Below, piece after piece: positions 1 through 13,607 of a stretch of DNA of 64,000 nucleotides. A program made the translations under genes and the position numbers. The stretch is from Solicoccozyma terricola (Eukaryota > Basidiomycota > Tremellomycetes > Filobasidiales > Piskurozymaceae). The DNA is taken from NCBI GenBank assembly GCA_001600875.1, contig BCLD01000004.1:95536-159535 (forward strand), written 5' to 3'. A model generated the notes under the pieces. The model was not told the origin of the DNA. It saw only the letters and a program-made list of their open reading frames with translations, and did not search any database. Within the stretch, counting starts at the first letter, position 1, and each line of letters begins with the position of its first letter.

Positions 1-180
1 CATCGCGAGCGAAGCGAGCAATCATTTCCTCTGTCTTCGCGGAGGGAAGACTATTGTCCTCCGCGAACGGAGTGAGCGTCCATCGCGAGCGAAACGAGCA
101 ATACTCTCTTCCGCGAGTGAGGCGAGCTATACTCTCACTCTCTTTCACAAACGGAGTGAGCAATCATGTCTTTGCTGCGG
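1..180. repeat. Cluster of degenerate GCGAGCGAAGCGAGCAAT repeats
   Basis: Five imperfect copies are visible, at about 4-22, 63-78, 83-102, 113-130 and 149-165, from the perfect GCGAGCGAAGCGAGCAAT to forms such as GCGAACGGAGTGAGCGT. The core CGAGCGA/AGCGAGC reads the same forwards and backwards on one strand (a mirror repeat). Copies are joined by TCTTC/TCCTC-rich spacers. The same 18-mer occurs exactly, in the opposite orientation, at 8890-8907, so this is a dispersed family. The cluster ends about 60 bases before the first gene. Function unknown. Confidence 0.75.
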
Positions 181-236
181 AAGACTGTTTTCCTTCCTTG
201 AACGTGGCTCATTCGTTTCGCTGAGAAGAGGAAGAG

Positions 237-2627
237 ATGGAACGGCGGCTTCCGAGACGACCGACCGAGCGATACACCGACGGACACATCCAATCGACCC
301 ACCCTCATCGACTGACACTCCCTCCCCTTTTCTATTCTTATGATTCAGACCATTTATCACAAGCACATGTTTCCAAACCCCACGCCATGATGATACCACT
401 CCTCTACAAACGCGTTCGTCGTAGGCATCTACCAAAGACGCCGAGTCCAGGACTGTCATCTCCTCGACGATCGGACAACGACCAAGACGTCGCGGAGGAA
501 GAGGATGAAATGTCATCGGATAGTCAAGCGAGTCAACACTCATCCGTAGCTTCGATGAATCGGAAACGGTCTCGGCGGAAACGATCACGACCGAGTCGAT
601 CACGCTCACGCTCACGGTCACGATCACGGGATGCAAGTTTGTTCAACGCAGACGTCGACATGGATTCAACCACACCCATCGTCGACTTCGATGATACGCA
701 TACCACCACTCAAACCCCGCGACAACCCTCTCCAACCCCCCCAATTCTACCCTGGCTCCCACCTCTTCCACCGTCAAACCACATCGACGTCCAGATCGAC
801 TCCCCACAACCTACCCCCGCACCCCTCATCCCCACACACACCCCGTCTTCTCCACCTCCTACCACCCCACGACCACGCTCAACCCGCTCTCAATCATTCG
901 CCGCACCACCTCGTAGATCAGCACTCCACGCATACCTCGCGTCTCCAGTCGAATACAACGACTCAATGTTGGCGGAATCTCATACAGATACCCATATACA
1001 GGAATTATCATCCCGCGTCAATACATCGACAACCACCGTACCGGACTTGCCACCAACTACAACCACCACCTCCTTGATCGAAGCGTACGAAGGGGTTTTG
1101 GAAAATAATCGAATCTCAACAAGTGAAGAAATTGAAACTGCAAAAGGTGGATTAGATCATCGGATTGGAATCGCCGATATCCTATCTCGGACGTCGAATC
1201 ATCCATTGGCGTATTCAGGTGTATCAACTCGATCATCATCAACAGATGTCATTGGAGGTGCAATCGGGATCGGTCCACTCGCAAAGGGAAATCATTTCAT
1301 CCCTTCATACCCCATATACGAAGATGGATCACCAGCTGATGATCAATATCCGATAAAACGCGTGATGACGTCCAGTACAACGAGTTATACACCCACATTA
1401 GCTTATCCTACCACCTCCTCATCCGGGTCATCCGCAGCAGCACCACTATCCAACCCCACAAACCCTTCTACATTCAGACCACTACGAGCGATCGTAGCTG
1501 AATTACCTGGGAAAATGAAACTTGCTAGACCGTCCCCGCAATCTTCTAATTTCTGGTTCGAACCTACCAACAAGCGATCAGAATGGTTAACACCTGATAT
1601 CCTCGAAATGTTCACTTACATGCAACCACCACCACCATTGATTGGTAAAAAAGGGACGGCAGAAGAGGATCGGAAACTCCTGTATGGTGAAGGTGTGGTC
1701 GCGCCCGGTTGGACAAGAGATATGAAGGTACCTCCAATTCTACGAATGGAGGATGATTTACCCTCGAATGCTATCGGATCTGATAGTTCCAGTTGGGTGA
1801 ACCCGACTGTCGCTGCGATGATGAACAAAACAAGCAATCGTGGCAGGGAACATGGAGAAGAGGACCCGAGTCGGGCGGCGGCGGCGGCGGTGGCAGCGGC
1901 AGCGGCAGCAGATTCACTCACAGATTCGGCACCGCCACCAATCGCGCCACTACAACCGATGATACAGCTCAAATCCACATGGGACATCAAAGACAGGGGT
2001 AACTGGAGAGTCTGGGTTAAACCCGGTTCTAAAACCAAGGGAAGAGTGCTCTCCAAACAAGACGGTCAGATGTTGGATATCAACGTCAAGGGCGACGATG
2101 TGGAGGAGGAGATGGAGGATGACGAGGAAGATGAAATGGTATCCGGCACGCCAAACGTACAACCCGGTGCCAACCTGGCACATACCACCGATGCCTTCGC
2201 CGACCCCTCTGCACTCACTCCAGCACCTCGTCTCAAACTCTTCAACCTCACCCGACCATCGCCTGTCTCTGAGCAATCGCCCGACACGTCGATCCCGCCT
2301 CCCGTGTCCACCCCTCGTGTCTCCTTCTCCATACCTACGCCCAACATCCCGATGCCGATGGATTCGCTCATCTCGACTCCAGCCCCCTTCAAGCTCAAAT
2401 TCAAACTTGGAGGTCCGTCTACACCTGTTACACCGGTCACACCCTCGATACAGGAACCATCCGTAGTGGGATTCGGGTCTCGGCCAATATCAGCAGAAGC
2501 TCAACCATCTCGTCCTGCGCAGCAAGACGATTATTTCTCTCTTGGCCCGCGAGCAGACCCTGCCAATGTGCCGCCGCCCCAGGACGAGTCTAGCGTCGCG
2601 AACGGTGACGACCATCAGGCGGCGTAA
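237..2627 (+). CDS. Hypothetical protein, Arg/Ser- and Pro-rich, single exon
   Basis: An unbroken reading frame of 796 codons with no recognised catalytic domain. In order it has a basic N-terminus, an acidic patch, an SR dipeptide run (RSRSRSRSRSRD, about residues 123-134), a long Pro/Thr/Ser-rich disordered part, then a more ordered middle. The middle includes WFEPTNKRSEWLTPDILEMF and, near residue 585, the best candidate conserved core, GNWRVWVKPGSKTKGRVL. A polyalanine stretch lies near residue 550 and a Glu/Asp run (EEEMEDDEEDEM) after residue 620. The first ATG is used here; ATG at 387 is a plausible alternative, since the first 50 residues look like untranslated DNA. SR runs often mark RNA-binding or nuclear-speckle proteins, but that is only a hint. 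It converges on the helicase gene with about 50 bases between stop codons. Confidence 0.6.
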   Translation: MERRLPRRPTERYTDGHIQSTHPHRLTLPPLFYSYDSDHLSQAHVSKPHAMMIPLLYKRVRRRHLPKTPSPGLSSPRRSDNDQDVAEEEDEMSSDSQASQHSSVASMNRKRSRRKRSRPSRSRSRSRSRSRDASLFNADVDMDSTTPIVDFDDTHTTTQTPRQPSPTPPILPWLPPLPPSNHIDVQIDSPQPTPAPLIPTHTPSSPPPTTPRPRSTRSQSFAAPPRRSALHAYLASPVEYNDSMLAESHTDTHIQELSSRVNTSTTTVPDLPPTTTTTSLIEAYEGVLENNRISTSEEIETAKGGLDHRIGIADILSRTSNHPLAYSGVSTRSSSTDVIGGAIGIGPLAKGNHFIPSYPIYEDGSPADDQYPIKRVMTSSTTSYTPTLAYPTTSSSGSSAAAPLSNPTNPSTFRPLRAIVAELPGKMKLARPSPQSSNFWFEPTNKRSEWLTPDILEMFTYMQPPPPLIGKKGTAEEDRKLLYGEGVVAPGWTRDMKVPPILRMEDDLPSNAIGSDSSSWVNPTVAAMMNKTSNRGREHGEEDPSRAAAAAVAAAAAADSLTDSAPPPIAPLQPMIQLKSTWDIKDRGNWRVWVKPGSKTKGRVLSKQDGQMLDINVKGDDVEEEMEDDEEDEMVSGTPNVQPGANLAHTTDAFADPSALTPAPRLKLFNLTRPSPVSEQSPDTSIPPPVSTPRVSFSIPTPNIPMPMDSLISTPAPFKLKFKLGGPSTPVTPVTPSIQEPSVVGFGSRPISAEAQPSRPAQQDDYFSLGPRADPANVPPPQDESSVANGDDHQAA

Positions 2628-2680
2628 GACTCATGTAAAAATCTTCATAAAGATCATCAATGTCCGCCGTCATGTTATTA

Positions 2681-5600
2681 TTACTCAGGTCCCGCCCACC
2701 GCACGTCAGCGTGTTCCTCGAGCCATTGCATCCAACTCTTCAAGTACTTGCTGCCCTTGCCCACTGTCGACGAGTCTCCCACGATGCACTAAAGGCGTCG
2801 AGGGGGTCAGAGATGCAACGCCGCCGCCGCCGCAAGCTCCACTCACCAACTGTCTCTTTGCCCTCGTCATTGCCACGTTGAGCCGGCGGTGTTCCGCCAA
2901 AAAGCCAACCTCTTTGTTCGCGTTGCTACGCACCAGGCTGAGAATGACAGCCTGCAGTATTGTCGTCGTCATGAGATCTCAGTCTGCACTCCGCGCCGCC
3001 ATCACCCAACTCACCTCCCTCTCCTGCCCCTGCATGCCGTCGACACTCCCGATGATAAGATCGGGGTAGTCTACGCGTAATAGAGCAGAAATGTGGGCAA
3101 CCTGAGCCTGGTACGGCGTGATGATTGCGATCTCGGTGGCAGGTACACCGAGGTTTATCTGAAGTGAAATCCTGATGAGCACGAGAATCGTACCATCACC
3201 TTCCCTCTCCCACTCACCAACTTCTTTGCCCACATACACACCACCGCAGCTTCATTCTCGTTGTACCGCGAGCCATCGGCGGCAGATGCACCGCCTCGCG
3301 GTGTTTCCCCTTCCGTCCGCTCGTACATCTCAGCGTCTGCCGTGTCAAAAAATACGAGAGTCTCGCTGAGCACGTCTTTGGCATCCTCCGATTCGGGGTC
3401 AGTGATCGTAGGTAGCTCGATGAGCCGCCTGCTGGCCACCGATGGCGCCGAGACGAGTTTGCTGAGATAGACAGCGTCCGAGGGGAATGTCGCGATAGTC
3501 TCGTTCATGCTGTAAGGGGACCCGGATCAGAACAACAGACCTCCAACTGCCAACGATAAGATTCACCGATATTGCACCGTCAACATCCTCTTGATGCCAG
3601 GCCCATACATCGTTTCCAAACGATCAAATAGTGTGGTTTCGAGCGTTCGAGGCGGCTTTAGCTTTGGCCTCGGTAACTTTTCCAGTGTGAGCTTGGATAC
3701 GCCGTCATCCAACTGTTTGTCCTGGACTTTGTCCTCGTCTTCCTCGCTGCTCGATGTCTCGTTGTCCGCGTCCTCGTTGCCCCGTGCCTCGGATGGGGCC
3801 ACAATGTTATCTCTTGTTGTAGTGGGCGCCAAGTCTGTTGCTGCACCAGCCATGGTGTGTGAAGTTTGGGTCGAATCCGCCTCCGTCTCCTGTTCCGATT
3901 CTTTTTCGAGACCTTTGTTTCCGCCCATAGGAGAAACGATCTGTTCGACTTTCACCGGAGCAATAGCTATCGCTGCCGAAGACTGCTCCACCTCTCCCTG
4001 TATTCCAGGCGACGGTATGATCCTGCCTTTCACTCTGATCTTGTTGGCCTTTTGATTCGAGCTGAGGATGGTGGGTGGCAACTGGCGGGAAGCGTTTGTT
4101 AAGCAAGAGAAGGGGGGAAGGAAAAAATGTCATCGGTTTGCACTTACTTGCAAAGGGTCACCAGCCAGAATCAACTTTTTCGCCTTGAGCACAGGTATCC
4201 AACAGACCTGTGATCGAAGAAATGTCAGATATGGCAAATGAGAGCAAGCCGCTTCGAAACTCACCGCTTCGACCGCTTGTGTAGCCTGCCAGACGCATAT
4301 TTCAGCTTACTACGATTTTCCGAAGATATCCGAAGAGCCCACCCAGCAACCTTCTCACTCACCTCATCAATCACGCAAACATCAAAGTTCATATTCTGAA
4401 TCTGCCTACTCCCTGCTCCATGACACGTTGATAAGACCACCTGGGCACGAGCTACAACGTTTTTCACGACATTTTCCTCTCGTACGCGGTATCTGCGTGT
4501 CACCCACCATCAGCCACTGAATTTTCTGTCCTCCAGCCTCGCTACCAAACTCACTCCTTCCTCAACTCCCTAACATCAGCCCACTTCTTCCCCCTCTCTC
4601 TCCCTCTCAACCACCCTTTCTCACCCTTCTTCTTCCCTAGATCTTTTAACCCACCTTCAAGTTCATTCTTGACGTCTTTAACGATATCCGCTTCGGCTGA
4701 GGTGGTGGTTTGATAATCGAGCGTGGTAGGAAGGAGATCGCGGGATATTCGAGCAGGGTGACCAAGTCGAAGCAGAGCGCCGGGTGGAAAGAGAGGGGAA
4801 AGACGTGTGAGGAGGTTGTCTAGGAGGCCAAGAGAGGCGTGATTGTTTCTCAGAGTTCGGACTTTCGAATAACGTCACAAAATATCCCACTCACCGACAG
4901 CTAAATTACTAGCACCGCAAACCAATACCTTCTTCTTCTGCACCAACACGAGCTGCCGAATGATCTCAACTAGCGTAACTGTCTTCCCCGTCTGGCCATC
5001 AAATCCTTCAAATCAGCATTTCCACGACCGAGCAATACCACATGTCTACCTACTCCGGGTGGCCCATGTATCGCAGCCACCTCTCTCCGCTCCAACGCGA
5101 ATTCAACAGCCTGCTTTTGACTCTCATTCAACGTGACATCGAAGAATTTGAGCCCTACCAGCGGTTGATCTGATCCAATCGTATCTGGAAGCGAGATATC
5201 CCATTCGGAGCGGTCTATCGTGGATGGGAGAGATAGTCCGAATAGAACTGAAATGAGATTGGAGTTGAAGCCGTTGATTGAGATTCCCCCTCCAAGCCCT
5301 CCTCCTCCTCCTAGCAGAGATTTAGCGAGACGCAGGATAGTTTGATCCATTCTGTGATGGAGACCGAAACCGCACCAGGGGGGTATGATCAATTTCCCGG
5401 CGATCTGGGTAGAGGGGGAATAACGAGGACAACACACCGATCGAATGTAGCGCTATTTGCCAATTTCAACCTATTCAACCACCGTAATCATCACCACCAC
5501 CAATCAGCGATCCTTTTATCCATACGGATGCACACACTTTCCCGAATCAAATGCCCGAAAAACTAACAACGTCAACCTCTCCGGTAAATCCACTGCCTTA

Positions 5601-6247
5601 TTCCCATCTACCGAAACGACGATAACATCCTGTGTAACTCTAGCCACTACTCCTTCTACCGCTTCTTCCTCATCTTCTCCTGCGTTATTTGAGCCGTTGG
5701 ATGTGGATTTCTTACTGGATCCTTTGGATGCGCGTTTCGAGGAGGAAGAGGCGGTGGAGTATGGTTCTATCCTTGCTGGGTCTCCGTTTCTTTGGCGGTG
5801 GTGCGCGCGCGGTGTGAGCGATTCATCAGGGGTATTTCTTCAAAGGAATTGGAGGGTAGGTAACGAGAACTCACCGAAAAGTATGAGGAGGAAGTAAAGG
5901 TGAGTTATGATAGGCCGAAGGTCGATGTAGCTCTATCATCCTACCAACTCCGGACGTCGTCAGCCTTCACCTCTTTACCCGCCCTACAAAGATAGAGGGA
6001 CCCCGGCGGCTCACATCCTCCCACCTAAACCAATCCCCACACCCAACACTCCCAACCCCCCAATCGCCAACCCTCGTTTTTCCAACAATCTGACATCACA
6101 CGCACTGGCCAATAAGTTGGTTTGATCGATTTCTGCTTGACGTTCTGCGGCGAGGAGGTCGAGATGGCGTTGGAGGAAGGAGTGGAGAGTGGTAGGGGAT
6201 GGTGGGATTGGGTGAAAGAGGGGAGGGGTGGTGGCGGTGGTGGTCAT
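2681..6247 (-). CDS. HCS1: SF1B DNA/RNA helicase, IGHMBP2/Hcs1 type
   Basis: A multi-exon gene for a UPF1-like helicase of the IGHMBP2 (Smubp-2)/yeast Hcs1 group (DNA polymerase alpha-associated helicase A). The first exon has the family's N-terminus: [19 protein letters not shown], then [14 protein letters not shown]. Later exons give a beta-barrel segment ([16 protein letters not shown]), the Q-motif region ([20 protein letters not shown]), Walker A, motif Ia ([11 protein letters not shown]), [16 protein letters not shown], Walker B (FDVCVIDE), and motifs [26 protein letters not shown] and [15 protein letters not shown]. The last exon reads [20 protein letters not shown] and stops at 2681. 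Walker A GPPGTGKT is split by an intron between GPPG and TGKT (about 5000-5065). A charged, low-complexity insert lies at about 3700-4050. The start at 6247 is the ATG in front of the conserved helical N-terminus. Family role: 5'-3' unwinding linked to replication and RNA metabolism. Identity is firm; individual splice sites are approximate. Confidence 0.9.
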
Positions 6248-6761
6248 GCTTCGAGGGAAGGAGATTGAGCTTGAATATACGAAACAAACATCGAGTTGGC
6301 AAGTGGTTGAATGAATCTTGGTGATGACGTCATCATAAGATATTTCTCGGAATAGCAAAGAAACCATCTTCAACAACATTTTGCAACCTACAACGACGCA
6401 CATCCCCATCCACACCCCGGAGGTGGCTGACCTGATACTCTCCTCTTCCCGGTTGCTTTATCGAAATTGAGACAAGGAAGTATCGAAATTCGATGCTGCA
6501 CAGATTGAACAGGTGGCGTGTAACATGTGGGGGTGAATAAAATACCTTGGATTTTTCGTGAACTAGGCAGAATATTCTGTTAATCTTGAAGATGTTCAGT
6601 TGAAGGAACACCATAAAGAGTCGCTCGGAAGTGTCAATCCGTCGAGTTCCTCTCTTTCTTCGGCGGTTGGTGGTGGCGGCAAAGACGGGGTCCCATTGAT
6701 GACATCATCGCTGTATGTGGAATTGGGAAGACAGGCAACATCAACAGCTCATTTGGAGGCT

Positions 6762-7295
6762 ACGATACACAAACTACACTACACTACGCAGGCGGCGAGT
6801 ATTGTATTGAAGTATAATGATTTGAGAAATGGTCACAGTGATTGGAAAATGTAGCGATTCATGTAGTGTAGTTCATTCACTACACGCAGTGATTCAAGGT
6901 TACATAACCCATCCTTCCCCGGCACCTAGACTTCCAGAACAGCTACTCTGTACCCTGGACTTCTATCTCTCGACTAGGCGTTCTGGAAATCTTTGAGGGG
7001 AGGTTGATATTTTTGCAGTTGCTGGAGCAGGTGTTATATCTGCTTTTGTTTGGAAGTTGTAAGAAAACAAGCTTGCTTGACATGATCGTCCAACTTTGTC
7101 TTTCAACTTCAGAATGAAAACTTCTCAAAGACCGACGGGGGGCACGTCGATTGATTGGCTTGGGATAAATGTAGTACTATACTTCAAATACAGGCAGCTG
7201 TACATGTAGTGATTGTCAACCAGCTACAAAATTACTACACCACGTTACACTGTAGTTGTACTACGTACTACAGTATAATGTAGTTTGTGGATCGT
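6762..7295. mobile_element. Candidate MITE-like element with ~24-bp terminal inverted repeats
   Basis: The left end reads ACGATACACAAACTACACTA and the right end, on the other strand, ACGATCCACAAACTACATTA, agreeing at 18 of 20 positions with further partial matches inwards. The element would be 534 bp with no coding capacity. Sub-terminal copies of GTAGTG/ACTACA motifs fill both ends (about 6855-6893 and 7170-7280), as is common in non-autonomous DNA transposons. No clear target-site duplication is visible (left flank GGAGGCT, right flank GGTCGAA), which lowers confidence. Confidence 0.45.
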
Positions 7296-7617
7296 GGTCG
7301 AAGCGCTTACCCACTGACTGACAACAACAAGAAACATCCTCAGCCACCTAGAGCATGAACGATACGTACGGGCCTTACCGGACTCGGCAATCATATTCGT
7401 ACTCGGAACGGAAAATCCTACCTGAACTCGTAATATCTTCCGGATCAAATTCGATGAAGCTAACACCTGGCTCCATGCACGTAATTACATCTGCTTGACG
7501 TGGCATACTTGTGAACTTTGGTTGCATCTACATTTGGACTCGGTGCACGTTACATCAGTCTGATGTATCTGTTTTCTCTCATCGTTTCACTCTATAGTCA
7601 TCAAATGAGACCCTCCC

Positions 7618-8324
7618 GGGGGGGGGGCGACTACCAAAAAAAAAGGTCTGTTGGTTTTTGTTCCTGGACTGCAATTGCATCTATCATGTATAAACGAGAC
7701 CGGCCCATCGCCCTTAAAAGATCTCCCTTCCCTGCCCCCCCCCCCTCCCCCCGCTCCTCTTCGTTTTTTTTTCCGAGATAACATTCCAAGCGGTACCAAA
7801 CATTTCAAAAATCAGTTGTTACAGAAAAAAGCAAACGCGCAATATACAAACCACATACGTTTTTTGTTGCCTACTGGTCCGAAATCGCACATTCCGGAAC
7901 ATAAACACCGCGAATCGCTAGTCCGAGACCGAATATCCCCGGGGGGGGGGGGGGGAGCCGATCGTTACCTAACTCGAAGTGAAGACTAGCCTGATAAGAA
8001 CAGATGTTATGGCCCCCGCCTGTTAGACCGTTGAACGCCTCTGACAAACGGGGTATTCTGTCCGCGGGGGGGGGAGGGGGGAAAGGGAACGCCGGTCAAA
8101 TCCGGAGCTTTCGATTGATTGAAATACCAGGACGATAATATTCAATTGAATTCTGACATGGCTGTGTGCGTTGCATTTCGCAAGTCTTGGAATGACAAGG
8201 GGCTGTACGATCTAAAAGGGTGCTTATTGGCGAGTGTGAGGATATTCCCCGAACTTTCGATGGGTATATTTAGGGTTGAGAAGAAAAGCAAAGCAACCAG
8301 CCCCGGGGGGGGGGGGGGNGGGGT
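7618..8324. repeat. Series of intergenic poly-G/poly-C tracts
   Basis: G runs occur at 7618-7627, 7941-7955, 8066-8074 and 8305-8324 (the last interrupted by one N at 8319), and a C run at about 7736-7745 continues as C-rich sequence to 7752. Three of them begin with CCC or CCCC directly before the G run (CCCGGGG...). These are the intergenic members of a window-wide set of G/C homopolymers; the others lie in introns. Confidence 0.8.
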
Positions 8325-8694
8325 GGCGAAACAAACAAGTAATACGGGTTAGCAAAGATTTGTTATCTACTCCATACACTGTACGTCGGGAGGTATACCA
8401 TGCCATACCGTACATCGTGTGGATAGTCATCCAGTAGGATACGGGTTGGTCGTTTTTATCTTCCTATGACTGATTGAAAGCGGAGCGGAACGTGGTATTG
8501 CCACTGCCAGATCAACCGACCGTGCACATTCGATTCCCACCTCGTCACCGACTCCAAAAACCGTCCAAAGTCGTTTAACACTCTCCACGTCGTCTTGGAG
8601 ATCTCGGATGGATATCATTTAGAATGTAACGGGCGGAAGAGTAATCGTTTCATTTGTACAATCCGAGGAGTAAGGGGTGGGAAGGACAGAGAGA

Positions 8695-8935
8695 GAAGAT
8701 GTTGGCGCTCGTAGGGCCAGAGTGTGTTGGCGAGCATAGCAGTGCTCGCTGAAGACATGGTGCTGGCTTTGCTCGCGGAGACGAGAGCAGATGACTCGCC
8801 ATGCTCGCAGAGAAGAGAGCAGACTGGCTCTCCGTGGTCGCGGAAGACAGAAGACATCAGATGATTGCTGGCTTCGCTCGCGAAGACATATTGCTCGCTT
8901 CGCTCGCCGCCCGCTACGGCTCCGACATCCCCTCG
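8695..8935. repeat. Second cluster of the GCGAGCGAAGCGAGC repeat (inverted)
   Basis: The complement of the repeat at the window start appears here: ATTGCTCGCTTCGCTCGC at 8890-8907 is an exact inverse match to 5-22. Degenerate copies are at about 8869-8882 (TGGCTTCGCTCGCG), 8765-8776 (GGCTTTGCTCGCG), 8740-8750 and 8725-8735. Spacers carry GAAGACA, matching the TGTCTTC spacers of the first cluster. The pattern suggests a family of short (about 30-45 bp) units that spread and decay. No function is evident. Confidence 0.7.
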
Positions 8936-9573
8936 GCCCCCCTCGGCATTCGGCGGCGATACTGTGTAATTCCTGGGCGATCCCCTCCGATGCCTTACAA
9001 TGTTGCATGCGGGGGGATGGTTACCACCCCCCCCGACCCACGACGAGTGACTACCCCCGTTGCAAATGCTGGGCTGCACGATGTGTTGTCTTGGTGTCGT
9101 CGTTTGCGATCGCTATGTTCCCCGCCGTGTCCGATATCGCCTACGGGTTACGGTGGTATGGGACATGGAACATGCTGGAGAGAGCCGGGTGGCGGGGGGC
9201 GGGGCGGGGGAGGAGGGGGAGTGGGTCATCGTGAGAATGGAAACACGTGGTCATCCTCGTCCATCCCTCATCCCCAACAGTTCATGTCAGCCAATCCATA
9301 CATCCCATACATCCACACACACACTTCAATCGTGAGTAGATCGTCGCTCGCTATAACACAGAGCAACTCTGACTCTGACCATCCCACCCCGCACACCGCA
9401 TCCACCACCACACACCACACACCACCCACTGTCCAATTTCCACATATCAACTCGCCATCTCCCCTCGTGTCCCCGTTGCTGTCCCCTTCGCTGCGCTGTC
9501 CCTCATCCCCCATCCCTTACATCTCATCTAGTCCTACCACCCCTACCCTTAACTAAAACTACATCACAACATC

Positions 9574-12247
<2,674 letters not shown>

Positions 12248-12461
12248 ATGCCTGGAGAAGCCACTCTTCCCAGTGTCACGGAAGAGTAGAGGTCCTCCGT
12301 CGTATGATGTCGATGTTGAAAGTGAATCTCCGCCGAGCCACGAAAAGAAAAGAAAGAAAAAAAGCGTTTCCACATTTAGATAATTATGAATCAAATATGA
12401 TTTTTTGCCAGTCGACATGGTTGAAAGCATATGACCCTCGTCGGTGCTCACCACCCACATC

Positions 12462-13451
12462 ATGCCATCTGTGACGTCGGACATGCTCAACGAGCCTGGC
12501 TCCAGCCACTCGTCTCTCCAAGTCGAGACATTCCCATATGACAGCTTCATGGGATCGTGGCATGTGGTGTGGAGCACTCTACCGCTCTGGAAGGTGGGCA
12601 GGACGGCAGTGACAGATTCCTCCGTGTTCAAGATCGATGGTGCTGAGTCCACCGAACCCCCCTCCCCCCCCCCACGACGCATCACCAGGGAAAGAAAGGT
12701 CGATTGCATGCTTCCCCCCAAGCTCCAGGGAGAAGCTCTACCACTTACTCTCTCCATCGACGACCATCACAGACGTCAAGATCACGTACACGCCGATGGC
12801 TGGCACATCGAACAGAGAAAAGTTCGATGACTTGGTTGAATACCGGAAAGCATCTGCTTCGAGTGATTCCACTCCGTCATCAGGTGAGCGAGGTCCCTTC
12901 GTTTGTAGCGATGAGTGACAATACCACCAACCGTCTGTGCTACGCTCAATGATCCTCTTGCTGCTGTCTGCACCTGCATGCAGTCCATGGTATATCCAAA
13001 CGCGATACCAGGTGAGCGGGAACGCACCCGATCTCCCTCCCTCGCATCCTGGAGCTCATCATTCGAACCTGTCTCCCTCAGCGTCACAGCTAACGGCGTG
13101 ACCTTCAACTGGAGGGGCAAAGGCCTCCTCATGATCGCCTCATCGAGATGGGAGGTCTTGGGATATGACACGACGAGTCCTGAGCCGCAGTGGGCGGTGA
13201 CTTGTGAGCGTCCCGGGTGTTCCATCCCTTCACTTCCCACACAGTCTGTCTGATCGCATCGGGGAGGGGGTCTCGCAGATTTCTCCAAGACGTTATTCAC
13301 TCCTGCCGGGCTAGACATCTACATGAGAGCACCGTTGACGTCGTCCGAGGAACAGCGCACTCGTCTCAGTGAGATCGTATCCATGTTGAATGCGATGAAC
13401 GGCGATCCTGGCGGATTATCAAAGAGCGGATTCATCGTCGGTGAGGCATGA
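12462..13451 (+). CDS. Small conserved fungal protein, possibly lipocalin-like (function unknown)
   Basis: Several short exons read as one coherent protein. Exon 1 (12462-12593) starts MPSVTSDML and ends SFMGSWHVVWSTLPLWK. A middle exon has DVKITYTPMAGTSNREKFDD and LVEYRKAS. A small exon gives VHGISKRDT. A further exon gives FNWRGKGLLMIASSRWEVLG, and the last YFSKTLFTPAGLDIYMRA then LSEIVSMLNAMNG before a TGA at 13449. The G-W start motif, alternating beta strands and the GKG..MIASSRWEVLG core are what I recall of a conserved uncharacterised fungal family; a lipocalin-like barrel is inference only. The splice from exon 1 into the ITYTP exon could not be resolved: the obvious sites leave a one-base phase mismatch, and a C-rich tract (12657-12673) lies there, so an indel error is possible. 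It follows GAPDH by about 210 bases on the same strand. Confidence 0.65.
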
Positions 13452-13607
13452 ACGATAGGGGACACACATGCAAATGCTTGGAGAAGGACAATACGTTGTT
13501 ACAATATGTATACCAGTGTAGACGTAACATATAATCTACGTACGACCATTGCGATTGGCGTTCGGTAAATGACATGAACCCTTTGCCCTGCCTTCGTTCT
13601 ACTGGCT

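Larger units (their letters stand above)
6248..9573. other. 3.3-kb gene-poor interval between HCS1 and GAPDH
   Basis: No reading frame here looks like a protein: frames are short, low in complexity, and overlap on both strands. It contains a candidate inverted-repeat element (6762-7295), a set of poly-G/poly-C tracts (7618-8324) and a cluster of the GCGAGCGAAGCGAGC repeat (8695-8935). The last 300 bases are C/T- and CA-rich and lead to the GAPDH start, so they probably hold the strong GAPDH promoter and leader. I see no tRNA, rRNA or clear non-coding RNA gene. Confidence 0.6.

Noticed and set aside
1..180. Possible CRISPR array
   Set aside because: Copies are degenerate, spacing is irregular, spacers are alike, and the surrounding genome is a eukaryotic one with introns.
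6600..6854. 84-codon plus-strand frame containing TIHKLHYT
   Set aside because: The same peptide appears in a minus-strand frame at 7245-7466 only because both lie in the inverted repeats of the candidate MITE.
8615..9556. Frames of 130-250 codons before GAPDH
   Set aside because: They are composed of the dispersed repeat and C/A-rich leader sequence, overlap on both strands and show no domain.
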